DNA of 64,000 nt, taken from CAWBJP01 sp044867425 (lineage in GTDB: Bacteria; Actinomycetota; Acidimicrobiia; IMCC26256; BP-133). The stretch covers positions 1-64,000 of the forward strand of contig JBIOUX010000029.1 of the NCBI GenBank assembly GCA_044867425.1, in the 5' to 3' direction. The notes under the pieces are model-generated. The model had not been told where the DNA came from and ran no database searches. It worked only from the letters and a program-made list of their open reading frames with translations. The position numbers and the translations under genes are program-made. This document shows positions 35,932 to 43,012 of the stretch, one piece after another. Each line of letters begins with the position of its first letter. Position 1 is the stretch's first letter.

Positions 35932-37017
35932 TTAAGCCTTGGCCACGAAGGGCGGCTTGGCCACCACGCCGGGGGCGCGCCGGCCCCGGATGTCGACCTC
36001 CACGGGCGTCCCCGGCGGGGTGCCCGGGGGCAGGAAGGCGAGGGCGATGCCCCGGCCCAGGGTCGGGGACAGGTTGCCGCTGGTGACCTCGCCGGCCGGC
36101 TTGCCCTCCACCAGCACCGGACAGCCGGCCCGGGGGACCTGGCGATCCTCCATCACCACGCCGGTCAAGCGCCGGGCCACGCCCCGCTCCCGCTCGGCGG
36201 CCAGGGCCTCCCGGCCCCGGAAGGTGGCCTTGTCCCAGCCCACCACCCAGCCGAGCCCGGCCTGGAGCGGGGTGATCCCCGGGCCCAGTTCGTGGCCGTG
36301 GAGCGGGTAGCCCATCTCCAGGCGCAAGGTGTCGCGGGCCCCGAGCCCCGCCGGAGTACAGCCCGCGGCCAGCAGGGCGTTCCATACCTCTCCGACCGAC
36401 TCCTCACCCACGAACAGCTCCACCCCATCCTCACCGGTGTAGCCGGTGCCGCCGACTAGCACTCCGCAGCCGGCGGAGACCACCGGGGCGACAGCGAAGT
36501 GCCCCACCTTTTCCGTGCCCGGGAGGGCACGGGCCAAAGTCTCCCGGGCTCGCGGACCCTGGACGGCCAGGAGTGCCCGGCTCCCGGTCACATCCGACAC
36601 CTCCGCCCGCCCGCCGGCCGCCTCGGCCAGCGCATCGAATGCCGGAGCGGTATTGGAGGCATTGGGGATGACGAGGAGCTCGTCCTGCCGCACCCACCAC
36701 ACGATGATGTCGTCGACCACGTGGGCGTCGGCGGCGTCGAGCAGGTGCGTGTACTGCGCCTTGCCCGGCTGGATCCGCTGCAGATCATTGGTCAGCAGGC
36801 CTTGGAGCGCGTCGAACGTGCCGGGGCCACGGACCCAGACAGAACCCAGATGCGACACGTCGAACACCACCGCTCCCTCCCGGCAGGCGCGGTGCTCATC
36901 CAGAGTGGAGCCGTAGCGCAACGGCATCTCCCAGCCCCCGAAGGGCACCATGCGCCCGCCGAGGGCCCGATGTTCGGCGTCGAGGAGGCTGTGGCGCAGA
37001 GGTGCGTCGTCGGCCAT
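35932..37017 (-). CDS. gcvT: Aminomethyltransferase (T-protein)
   Basis: 361 residues. VPFGGWEMPLRYG, VVFDVSHLGSV and TGYTGEDGVELF are the GcvT folate-binding signatures. It transfers the methylene group from GcvH to tetrahydrofolate, giving methylene-THF and ammonia. It is the first gcv gene of this minus-strand run, followed by gcvPA and gcvPB. Confidence 0.93.
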   Translation of the reverse strand: MADDAPLRHSLLDAEHRALGGRMVPFGGWEMPLRYGSTLDEHRACREGAVVFDVSHLGSVWVRGPGTFDALQGLLTNDLQRIQPGKAQYTHLLDAADAHVVDDIIVWWVRQDELLVIPNASNTAPAFDALAEAAGGRAEVSDVTGSRALLAVQGPRARETLARALPGTEKVGHFAVAPVVSAGCGVLVGGTGYTGEDGVELFVGEESVGEVWNALLAAGCTPAGLGARDTLRLEMGYPLHGHELGPGITPLQAGLGWVVGWDKATFRGREALAAERERGVARRLTGVVMEDRQVPRAGCPVLVEGKPAGEVTSGNLSPTLGRGIALAFLPPGTPPGTPVEVDIRGRRAPGVVAKPPFVAKA

Positions 37018-37050
37018 CGCCGGCGAGCCTAGATGGTCGGGCCCGGGGCG

Positions 37051-37542
37051 CTAGGCGCTCTTGGGCCGGCGTCGCCGACGCTGGTCACGGCCCTCGCCTT
37101 CCGGCTCGGCGGGCGCGATGTCGGGCTCGGGTGGCGGCGACGCCTGCGGGTCGGCCAGCCAGAAGGGCGGGGTCTCGGCCTCCCCCACCAGCTGCGAGGG
37201 AGGTTCGAGCCCGTACTTCATGAGCAGGCTCAGATAGTCCCGCTGGTAGAAGACCCGGATGTTGACCTCGGGGTGGAGCTCCTTGAGGCGCCGGGCCTTG
37301 CGGTTCTTCTTGGTCACCAGCTTCTGGTTGAGCGTGGTGATCTCGATGTAGAGGTCGTAGGCGGGGAGGTAGAAGTCGGGGGTGAAGGCCTGGACGGGGT
37401 TGCCCTCCCGGTCCCGCTCGAGCGTGAAGGTCCTGGGCTCGTACTCCCAGGCGATGCCGTAGAAGTCGAGCAACCGGGCGAACTGGCGCTCGGAGTTGTG
37501 CGCGAACCGGACCTGCTCGTGAGGCAGGGGCTCCTCCGTGAT
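37051..37542 (-). CDS. PD-(D/E)XK nuclease-like protein with probable ATC start
   Basis: 163 residues. The core reads EYEPRTFTLERD then FTPDFYLPAYDLYIEITTL, the PD...ExT pattern of TnsA/restriction-like nuclease folds; the usual Lys after the Glu is Thr. A Lys/Arg-rich helix and a low-complexity tail follow. No ATG, GTG or TTG precedes the conserved EEPLPHEQVRFAHNSERQ. AAGGAGG at 37551-37557 lies 8 bases before an ATC at 37542, so ATC is the likely initiator. TTG at 37473 would delete the first 23 residues. Confidence 0.65.
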   Translation of the reverse strand: MTEEPLPHEQVRFAHNSERQFARLLDFYGIAWEYEPRTFTLERDREGNPVQAFTPDFYLPAYDLYIEITTLNQKLVTKKNRKARRLKELHPEVNIRVFYQRDYLSLLMKYGLEPPSQLVGEAETPPFWLADPQASPPPEPDIAPAEPEGEGRDQRRRRRPKSA

Positions 37543-37546
37543 GGCG

Positions 37547-38026
37547 CTAACCTCCTTCGGCCGCCCGCTGGCCGCCTACCGTGACCCCGTGGCCGGGAAC
37601 GTTCACGGCGGTCGGCTCCAGCTCGTGGATCTTCCCGTCCAACTCTTCCAGCATGCCCGCCATGGGGAGAATGTTCAGAACGCCCTGCCCCTGGCGGACG
37701 AGGTCGACGACCTCTTCGCCGGAGCGGGCCAGCAGCGAGCGGCTGCCGTTGATCACGAGGCTGGCGGACGCCAGCTCCTCCCCCAGGTGCTCGCGCAGAT
37801 ACTCGATGGCCGTCCGGGCCGTCCGCAGCGAGATCCCGGCGTCGAGCAGGTGCTTGATGACCTTGAGCTCGACGAGGTCACGGTAGGAGTAGAGCCGTTG
37901 GGTGCCGCTCCCCCGGGCGTCGGCCACGGAGGGTCGGATGAGGTCGGTGCGTGCCCAGTAGTCCAGTTGGCGGTAGGTGATGCCCACGATCTTGCAAACC
38001 TGGGGCCCCCGGAACCCGGTCATCAT
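37547..38026 (-). CDS. MerR-family transcriptional regulator
   Basis: 159 residues. GPQVCKIVGITYRQLDYWAR is the MerR HTH, and LYSYRDLVELKVIKHLLDAGISL the wing and helix. A C-terminal dimer domain follows. It corresponds to the second MerR gene next to the DUF151 nuclease in mycobacteria (Rv1830 type). Position ahead of the gcv genes suggests link to glycine or division control, but no ligand is known. The RBS for the next gene lies inside its 3' end. Confidence 0.88.
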   Translation of the reverse strand: MMTGFRGPQVCKIVGITYRQLDYWARTDLIRPSVADARGSGTQRLYSYRDLVELKVIKHLLDAGISLRTARTAIEYLREHLGEELASASLVINGSRSLLARSGEEVVDLVRQGQGVLNILPMAGMLEELDGKIHELEPTAVNVPGHGVTVGGQRAAEGG

Positions 38027-38156
38027 CGGAGTTCGGCCTCCTCGCGCCTCCCGCGGCTCGGGACCTTCCCGCGACTCACAGAGGCGTAGTTACGCAGGTG
38101 TCAACTATACCTGCGCAGAGTGAGAAAGCAACGAACCCGGGAGAACGGTGGACCGA

Positions 38157-38642
38157 CTAGGGGGCGAAGTCCTCGGGACGGACCCGTTCCAGGAACTCGC
38201 GGAACTGCTCGACCTGCTCCTCCTCGTCGTCGCTCTCGAAGACGACGCCGGCCTCTTCCAGCACCCCGTCATGGGCGTAGATGGGGACGGGCTCCTCGTA
38301 GCGCACGGCCAGGGCGATGGCGTCGGAGGGGCGGGAGGAGATCCGGTGCCGGCCCCCATTCTGGAGCACCTCGAGCTCGGCGTAGAAGGTGCCGTCCCGC
38401 AGTTCGGTGATGACGATCTTGTCGATGCGGGCGGCCAGGGTCTCGAGGGTGTTCTTGAACAGGTCGTGGGTCATCGGCCGGGGGCTCTCCATGCCCTGGA
38501 GGGCGTAGACGATGGCCGTGGCCTCGGGCTGGCCGATGAAGATCGGCAGGTAGCGACGGCCGGGAGCCTCTTCCCTCAGCAGCACGATGGGCTGGTTGCT
38601 CGGGACCTCAACTCGAACGCCCACAAGGGAAAGACGGATCAC
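38157..38642 (-). CDS. Bifunctional nuclease domain protein (DUF151)
   Basis: 161 residues. The opening LVGVRVEVPSNQPIVLLRE and the later LPIFIGQPEATAI and RPSDAIALAVRYEEPV match DUF151, the bifunctional nuclease family. The actinobacterial order merR-DUF151-merR-garA-gcvH seen here is the same as in mycobacteria apart from the inserted hpt. The substrate in vivo is not known. Confidence 0.88.
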   Translation of the reverse strand: MIRLSLVGVRVEVPSNQPIVLLREEAPGRRYLPIFIGQPEATAIVYALQGMESPRPMTHDLFKNTLETLAARIDKIVITELRDGTFYAELEVLQNGGRHRISSRPSDAIALAVRYEEPVPIYAHDGVLEEAGVVFESDDEEEQVEQFREFLERVRPEDFAP

Positions 38643-38698
38643 GCGCCTGCCTCCAGTCCGAAGGCCACCCTAGCATCCGCTGCTCAGACTCCAGCCCC

Positions 38699-39268
38699 TC
38701 ACGGGGTCGGTTCTGTGCGCCCGTAGAAGTTCGACACGTAGGCGTCGGGATCCCGCTCCAGGACCCGGAGGTCGCCGATCGCCAGCCCCGACACGTTGCG
38801 GTAGCGCTCGGCGTAGTCGAGCCCGTAGCCCAGGACGAACTCGTCGTCGATGTCCACGCCCGAGTAGCGGGTGGGGAGCGGGACGATGCGCCGGCGGGCC
38901 CGGTCGAGGAGGGCGCACACCGTGAGGCTGGCCGGGCTGCGGGCGTTCAGCTGGCCCAGCAGGTACGAGAGGGTGAGGCCGGTGTCGACGATGTCCTCCA
39001 CCACCACCACGTCCCGCCCGGCGATGTCGACGTCGAGGTCCTTGGTGATCCGCACCCGGCCCGAGCCCGGCGTCAGGTGGGAGATGGCGATGAAGTCGAC
39101 CTCACAGGGCACCGTCATGGCCCGGACCAGATCGGCGAGAAAGAACAACGACCCCTTGAGCACTCCGATGAGCAGCACGCCGTCGGGATGGTCGCGGTCG
39201 ATCTCCGCCGCCAGGCGGGACACGGTCTCGGACAGCGCCTCGGGACCCATCCACAGCGATGCCGTCAC
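38699..39268 (-). CDS. hpt: Hypoxanthine phosphoribosyltransferase
   Basis: 189 residues. VVVEDIVDTGLTL is the PRPP-binding loop; LLIGVLKGSLFFLADL and DDEFVLGYGLDYAERYRN are hallmark HPRT segments. It salvages hypoxanthine and guanine. GTG 39268 overlaps the stop of the upstream ftsR (GTGA). hpt is not usually in this block in mycobacteria. Confidence 0.9.
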   Translation of the reverse strand: MTASLWMGPEALSETVSRLAAEIDRDHPDGVLLIGVLKGSLFFLADLVRAMTVPCEVDFIAISHLTPGSGRVRITKDLDVDIAGRDVVVVEDIVDTGLTLSYLLGQLNARSPASLTVCALLDRARRRIVPLPTRYSGVDIDDEFVLGYGLDYAERYRNVSGLAIGDLRVLERDPDAYVSNFYGRTEPTP

Positions 39269-40128
39269 GAGGGATCTCCCGCCGGGGGTCCGAGCGCGGC
39301 CCGAAGCATGGAGAGCCGCAGCGCCTGGCCGAGATGGGCCAGCTCGGCCAGCGCCTCCCGGGCCCGGGGCCGGCCGTCGTCCGACCGGGTGCTGGCCATG
39401 GGCAGGATGATCTGCTCGAAGAGCGCCGCCTCCCGTTCGGCGAACGTTTTGTACATGCGCAGGTGACGCGCCTCCACGCCATAGCGGAAGAACCCGGCCG
39501 CCGCCCGGGCGGCGCGCAGCGACTCCTCTCCCAGCTGGCCGTCGTCCTCGGGGAGGAGCCCGAAGGAGGCCAGCTCGCTGATGGCCGCCTCCTCCAGTCC
39601 GACCTCCTTGGCCAGCTCGCTGGCCGTCCAGGTCCGGCCGGGTGGCGCCACCGACCACAGGTCACCCAGGACGGCCGGCCCTGGAGGTACCGGCCGGGTG
39701 GCGACGGGTTCGGGCAGGGGCTCGAGCCCGGGGCCCTCCTCCTCCAGGTACCACGCCGCCCCCAGGGTGTCGGCCGGCGGTGCCTCGACCGGGTCGGGAA
39801 CCGGAAGCTCGACCGGAGCCGCCTCCTCGGCGGACGCCGGGGACGTGGCGCCGCCAGCTGGGAGCTCAGCTCCGGGTCCGTCGCCTTCGCGGAGTCGCTT
39901 CCGGATGACCTTGAGGGGGAGGTAGTGCTCCCGTTGCTGGGCCAGGATCCAGCGCAGCAGCGCCACGTCGGACTCGGAGAACTGGCGGTAGCCCGATGGG
40001 GTCCGTCCCGGGGTGATCAGCCCCTGGGCCTCGAGGAAGCGGATCTTGGACACGCTGATGTCGGGAAACGTCTCCACCAGCTCCTCGAGGACCTCGCCGA
40101 TGGAGCGGGCCTTGCCTTCCCCGGCCAA
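39265..40128 (-). CDS. ftsR: MerR-type regulator FtsR-like
   Basis: 287 residues. The N-terminal HTH reads SIGEVLEELVETFPDISVSKIRFLE and LITPGRTPSGYRQF, close to mycobacterial Rv1828 and corynebacterial FtsR, activator of ftsZ. The middle is Pro/Ala-rich and the C-terminal half is a helical domain. The gene lies 2 bases after garA on the same strand, as in mycobacteria. The middle linker is longer than in those. Confidence 0.85.
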   Translation of the reverse strand: MAGEGKARSIGEVLEELVETFPDISVSKIRFLEAQGLITPGRTPSGYRQFSESDVALLRWILAQQREHYLPLKVIRKRLREGDGPGAELPAGGATSPASAEEAAPVELPVPDPVEAPPADTLGAAWYLEEEGPGLEPLPEPVATRPVPPGPAVLGDLWSVAPPGRTWTASELAKEVGLEEAAISELASFGLLPEDDGQLGEESLRAARAAAGFFRYGVEARHLRMYKTFAEREAALFEQIILPMASTRSDDGRPRAREALAELAHLGQALRLSMLRAALGPPAGDPS

Positions 40129-40130
40129 GG

Positions 40131-40601
40131 TCAGTGCCCCGTGAGGAAGACGAGCTTGAACTTGCCGATCTGGAGCTCGTCGCCGTGGGCCAGCTTCGAC
40201 TCCTCCACCCGGTCCCGGTTGACGTAGGTGCCGTTCAACGAGCCCACGTCCCGCAGGACATAGCCGTCACCCCGGCGGGCGATCTCGGCGTGGCGACGGG
40301 ACACCGTGATGTCGTCGAGGAAGATGTCCGAGTCGGGGTGGCGGCCGGCCCGGGTGACCTCGGCGTCGAGGATGTAGCGGCTCCCGGCGTTGGGCCCCTT
40401 GCGGACCACCAGCATCCCGACGCCCTCGGGCAGCTCGTCCAGGGAGACGGCCAGCTCGTCCTCGAGCTCGCGCTCCTCCACCGGGTTGAAGACGATGGTG
40501 GCGGTGGTGTCGTCTCCGGGGGCCATGGCCAGCGCCGCCCCGCACGAGGAGCAGAAGTTGGAACCGGGGGCGTTGCGGTGACCGCACTGGTTGCAGAACA
40601 T
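40131..40601 (-). CDS. garA: GarA-like FHA protein with N-terminal zinc ribbon
   Basis: 156 residues. MFCNQCG and FCSSCG (C3, C6, C17, C20) form a zinc ribbon absent from mycobacterial GarA. DDTTATIVF (31-39) matches the ETTSVF phospho-threonine motif, and the FHA core has GRHPDSDIFL, SRRHAEI and GSLNGTYVN. GarA controls 2-oxoglutarate dehydrogenase and glutamate enzymes when unphosphorylated. It precedes ftsR and follows gcvH, so the conserved cluster order is kept. Confidence 0.88.
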   Translation of the reverse strand: MFCNQCGHRNAPGSNFCSSCGAALAMAPGDDTTATIVFNPVEERELEDELAVSLDELPEGVGMLVVRKGPNAGSRYILDAEVTRAGRHPDSDIFLDDITVSRRHAEIARRGDGYVLRDVGSLNGTYVNRDRVEESKLAHGDELQIGKFKLVFLTGH

Positions 40602-40665
40602 TCCGCCGGCAAGGGTACCGACGCGCCCCTCCGCTTACAAACAAGCCTCGACGTTTACTACAGCG

Positions 40666-41049
40666 TCAGAGCTTCTCCACCAGGGCCCGGTAGGCGGCGG
40701 CGTCCATCAGCCCGTCGACCTCGGCCGGATCGGTCATCTCCACAGCGAAGATCCAGCCCTTGCCGTAGGGGTCCTCGTTGACCGTCTGGGGGGCGTCGGC
40801 CAGGTCGGAGTTGACCTCCGCCACCCGGCCCGACACCGGCGCGAACACCTCGGACACCGACTTGGTGGACTCCACCTCGCAGCACGTCCCCATGGCGGCC
40901 ACGTTCGAACCCAGCCCCGGGAGGGAGACGTAGACGACGTCGCCCAGGGCGTCCTGGGCGTAATCGGTGATCCCCACCCGGGCCACGTCGCCCTCCACCC
41001 GGACCCACTCGTGCTCGCTGGTGTAGCGGAGCTCCTCGGGAACGTTCAT
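40666..41049 (-). CDS. gcvH: Glycine cleavage system H protein
   Basis: 127 residues. ELRYTSEHEWVRVEG starts the protein; VESTKSVSEVFAPVSG contains the lipoylated Lys63. It shuttles the aminomethyl arm between GcvP, GcvT and lipoamide dehydrogenase. ATG 41049 is preceded by GGAGGG. The 59-bp repeat B ends 17 bases upstream in the sense orientation, so it is probably in the mRNA leader. Confidence 0.95.
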   Translation of the reverse strand: MNVPEELRYTSEHEWVRVEGDVARVGITDYAQDALGDVVYVSLPGLGSNVAAMGTCCEVESTKSVSEVFAPVSGRVAEVNSDLADAPQTVNEDPYGKGWIFAVEMTDPAEVDGLMDAAAYRALVEKL

Positions 41050-41065
41050 CGCCGGCCCTCCATGC

Positions 41066-41124
41066 TCATGGCTCTTCGCCTGGCGGCTCATCGCTGTGTG
41101 GTTGGGGGCCCCAGCCCCAACCAC
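41066..41124 (-). repeat. 59-bp structured repeat, copy B
   Basis: On the minus strand: arm GTGGTTGGGG (41124-41115), loop CTGGGGC, arm CCCCAACCAC (41107-41098), three bases, then the box GCGATGAGCCGCCAGGCGAA (41094-41075) and GAGCCATGA. The 10-bp stem is perfect, and its sequence differs from copy C by paired changes. It sits between the DUF881 gene and gcvH. Confidence 0.85.
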
Positions 41125-41165
41125 CCCGCCCTCGCTGCGCCAGCACCCTCGGCTCTTGCGGGCGC

Positions 41166-41903
41166 TTACTCTACGGGAGTTGCGACCTTGAACGACGGGG
41201 GGCGCTCGAGGGCAGGGACGAGGACGTCGCTGCGCCGCTCCACCTCCACGGCCACGCCGTCGAGGGCAGCCAGGGTGTCGGCGGCCCCGCCCGGGATGCG
41301 CAGGCCGACCTCCAGGGTGGCGGGGTCCCCGATGGCCACCACCTCATAGGGGGCGGACACCGGCCGCCCGTCGACCGTCACCTCCCCGCGGCGGGAGGAG
41401 AAGGCCGTGCTGGCGCCCACCCGCCGGCCGTTGACGGCGATGGCCTCGGCCCCGGCGTCGCGCAGCTCCTGGACGAGGTCGAGCAGCAGCTCGTACTCGA
41501 AGGAGCCGGCGGGGTCGGCGATGCGCACCCCGACCCCCGGTCCGCGGGCGGGAACCAGGCCGGCCAGGATTTCGAGCTCCTCCAGCTGGCGGGCGGCCGC
41601 CTCCCGGGCCAGCTCGTCCCGAGCGGCGGAGGATTCGAGAGCGGCCAGCTCCAGCCGCAGGTCGGCGATCTCGTCCCGGAGGGCGGCGCTCTCCTCGTTG
41701 AGGGAGGCGAAGATCCGCGTCAGGTCCTGCTCGCTCTCCGCCTCCAGCTGGGCGGTGACCCCGCGGGTGGCGCGCAGCTGGGCGGTGAGGAGAAAGCCGA
41801 CGAGACCGACCGACAGGGCCACCAGGGCCCGGGCCCCGAGCTGGCGGAACGGCGCCGCCGGCGGCGCCCCCACGCCGGACCCGGCGCCAGTCGCCTCAGC
41901 CAC
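41166..41903 (-). CDS. DUF881 family membrane-anchored protein
   Basis: 245 residues. One N-terminal membrane helix, a coiled coil (about 55-115, Glu/Leu/Arg-rich), then the DUF881 domain (GPGVGVRIADP, AIAVNGRRVGASTAFS, YEVVAIGDPATLEVGL). Paralogue of the gene at 42224. The function is unknown; these genes flank a small basic membrane protein in many Gram-positives and are linked to division. Its GTG start overlaps the small-basic-protein stop. Confidence 0.85.
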   Translation of the reverse strand: MAEATGAGSGVGAPPAAPFRQLGARALVALSVGLVGFLLTAQLRATRGVTAQLEAESEQDLTRIFASLNEESAALRDEIADLRLELAALESSAARDELAREAAARQLEELEILAGLVPARGPGVGVRIADPAGSFEYELLLDLVQELRDAGAEAIAVNGRRVGASTAFSSRRGEVTVDGRPVSAPYEVVAIGDPATLEVGLRIPGGAADTLAALDGVAVEVERRSDVLVPALERPPSFKVATPVE

Positions 41904-42222
41904 CGAAGACCTGCCGGCGGACGGCCGCCACGTTCTGGAAGATCCGGACCCCGAACACGACCGCCACGGCCGTGGCCAGGTCGGCCCCCAGCTGGTCGCC
42001 GATCCAGACCAGGAGCACGGCCACGGCCGCGTTGGAGACGAAGGCGAGGAGGAAGAGCCGGTCGGAGAATGTCTGCTCGAGGTGGGCCCGCAACCCGCCG
42101 AAGGCGGAGTCGAGGGCGGCCACCACCGCCATGGCCAGGTAGCGGGACTGCTCCTCGGACACCGTCGGCCGCAGGACCAGGGCGATCACCGCTCCCACCA
42201 CCAGGCTGATGAGGGCGAGCAC
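41896..42222 (-). CDS. sbp: Small basic protein family (DUF1290)
   Basis: 108 residues, three membrane helices: ALISLVVGAVIALVL, AVVAALDSAFGGLRAHLEQ and FVSNAAVAVLLVWIGDQLG, ending GVRIFQNVAAVRRQ. This matches the Sbp/DUF1290 family found between two DUF881 genes and near ftsZ or division genes. Starts at GTG 42222 and GTG 42234 are both possible; the latter overlaps the previous stop. Confidence 0.85.
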   Translation of the reverse strand: MLALISLVVGAVIALVLRPTVSEEQSRYLAMAVVAALDSAFGGLRAHLEQTFSDRLFLLAFVSNAAVAVLLVWIGDQLGADLATAVAVVFGVRIFQNVAAVRRQVFGG

Positions 42223-42223
42223 G

Positions 42224-42967
42224 CTACTCGCCACCCCCGCCCCGCTCGGTGGCTCCCGGAGCCCCTGGTGCGGGTTCGTTCCCAGCCTGGGCGGCGGACA
42301 GCTGCAGGGTCCCGAGGAAGGCGGGGACCGACAGCCGGTGGCGGGCCTTGACCCGGAAACCGAAGCCGAGATCGTCGGCGAAGCGGCGGTAGCGCGCCCC
42401 CACGTCGGTTCGCTCGAAGGCGGCCTTGCCGGCGCCGATGGCGGCGATCTCATAGGGCGGGACCAGGGGCCGGAAGTTGACGGTGATGGTTTCCCCCGCC
42501 GCCCGGATCGGGGAGGTGGTCACCAGCCGCTGGCCGTTGACCGCCATCGCCTCGGCCCCCGCCGCCCACAGGGCGTTGACCACCAGCTGGAGGTCGACGT
42601 CGTGGACGGCCAGGGCGGCCCGGTCGCCGGGGTCCTCCGGCTCGCGGTCGCTGTCCGAGAGGGTGACCTCGAGGCCGGGGCCGGTCATGGGCACCGTGCC
42701 CGCCTGGAGCTGGACGCCCCGCACCCGGCGGGCGTCGGCGGCGGCCCGGTCGGACAGCCGCCTGCGGGCGGAGAGCACTTCGGCCCGGAGGGCCACCAGG
42801 GTCTTCCCCAGCTCGTCGACCTCGCCCTGGCGATCCCGGATAAGCTTCACCAGGCTGGCCCGGTTGGTCTCCGTCCCCCGCCTGGCGTCCTCCTTGCCCC
42901 GGACGGCCACCAGGGTGAGGAACCCCACGACAGCCAGGACGGCGGCCAGCGACGCCCTGATGCGCAC
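42224..42967 (-). CDS. DUF881 family membrane-anchored protein
   Basis: 247 residues. Single N-terminal membrane helix (RASLAAVLAVVGFLTLVAV), a coiled coil, and a DUF881 domain (TGPGLEVTLSD, AEAMAVNGQRLVTTSPIRA, YEIAAIGAGKAAFE). First gene of the DUF881-Sbp-DUF881 trio, which is followed by gcvH after repeat B. Confidence 0.85.
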   Translation of the reverse strand: MRIRASLAAVLAVVGFLTLVAVRGKEDARRGTETNRASLVKLIRDRQGEVDELGKTLVALRAEVLSARRRLSDRAAADARRVRGVQLQAGTVPMTGPGLEVTLSDSDREPEDPGDRAALAVHDVDLQLVVNALWAAGAEAMAVNGQRLVTTSPIRAAGETITVNFRPLVPPYEIAAIGAGKAAFERTDVGARYRRFADDLGFGFRVKARHRLSVPAFLGTLQLSAAQAGNEPAPGAPGATERGGGGE

Positions 42968-43012
42968 GCTTGTCGGCTCCTCCCCACTCCGGTCTTCCGA
43001 CCCTTCGGAATC

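Noticed and set aside
35877..37050. Glycine riboswitch near gcvT or gcvPA.
   Set aside because: The spacers (55 and 33 bases) are too short, and no tandem aptamer features were seen.
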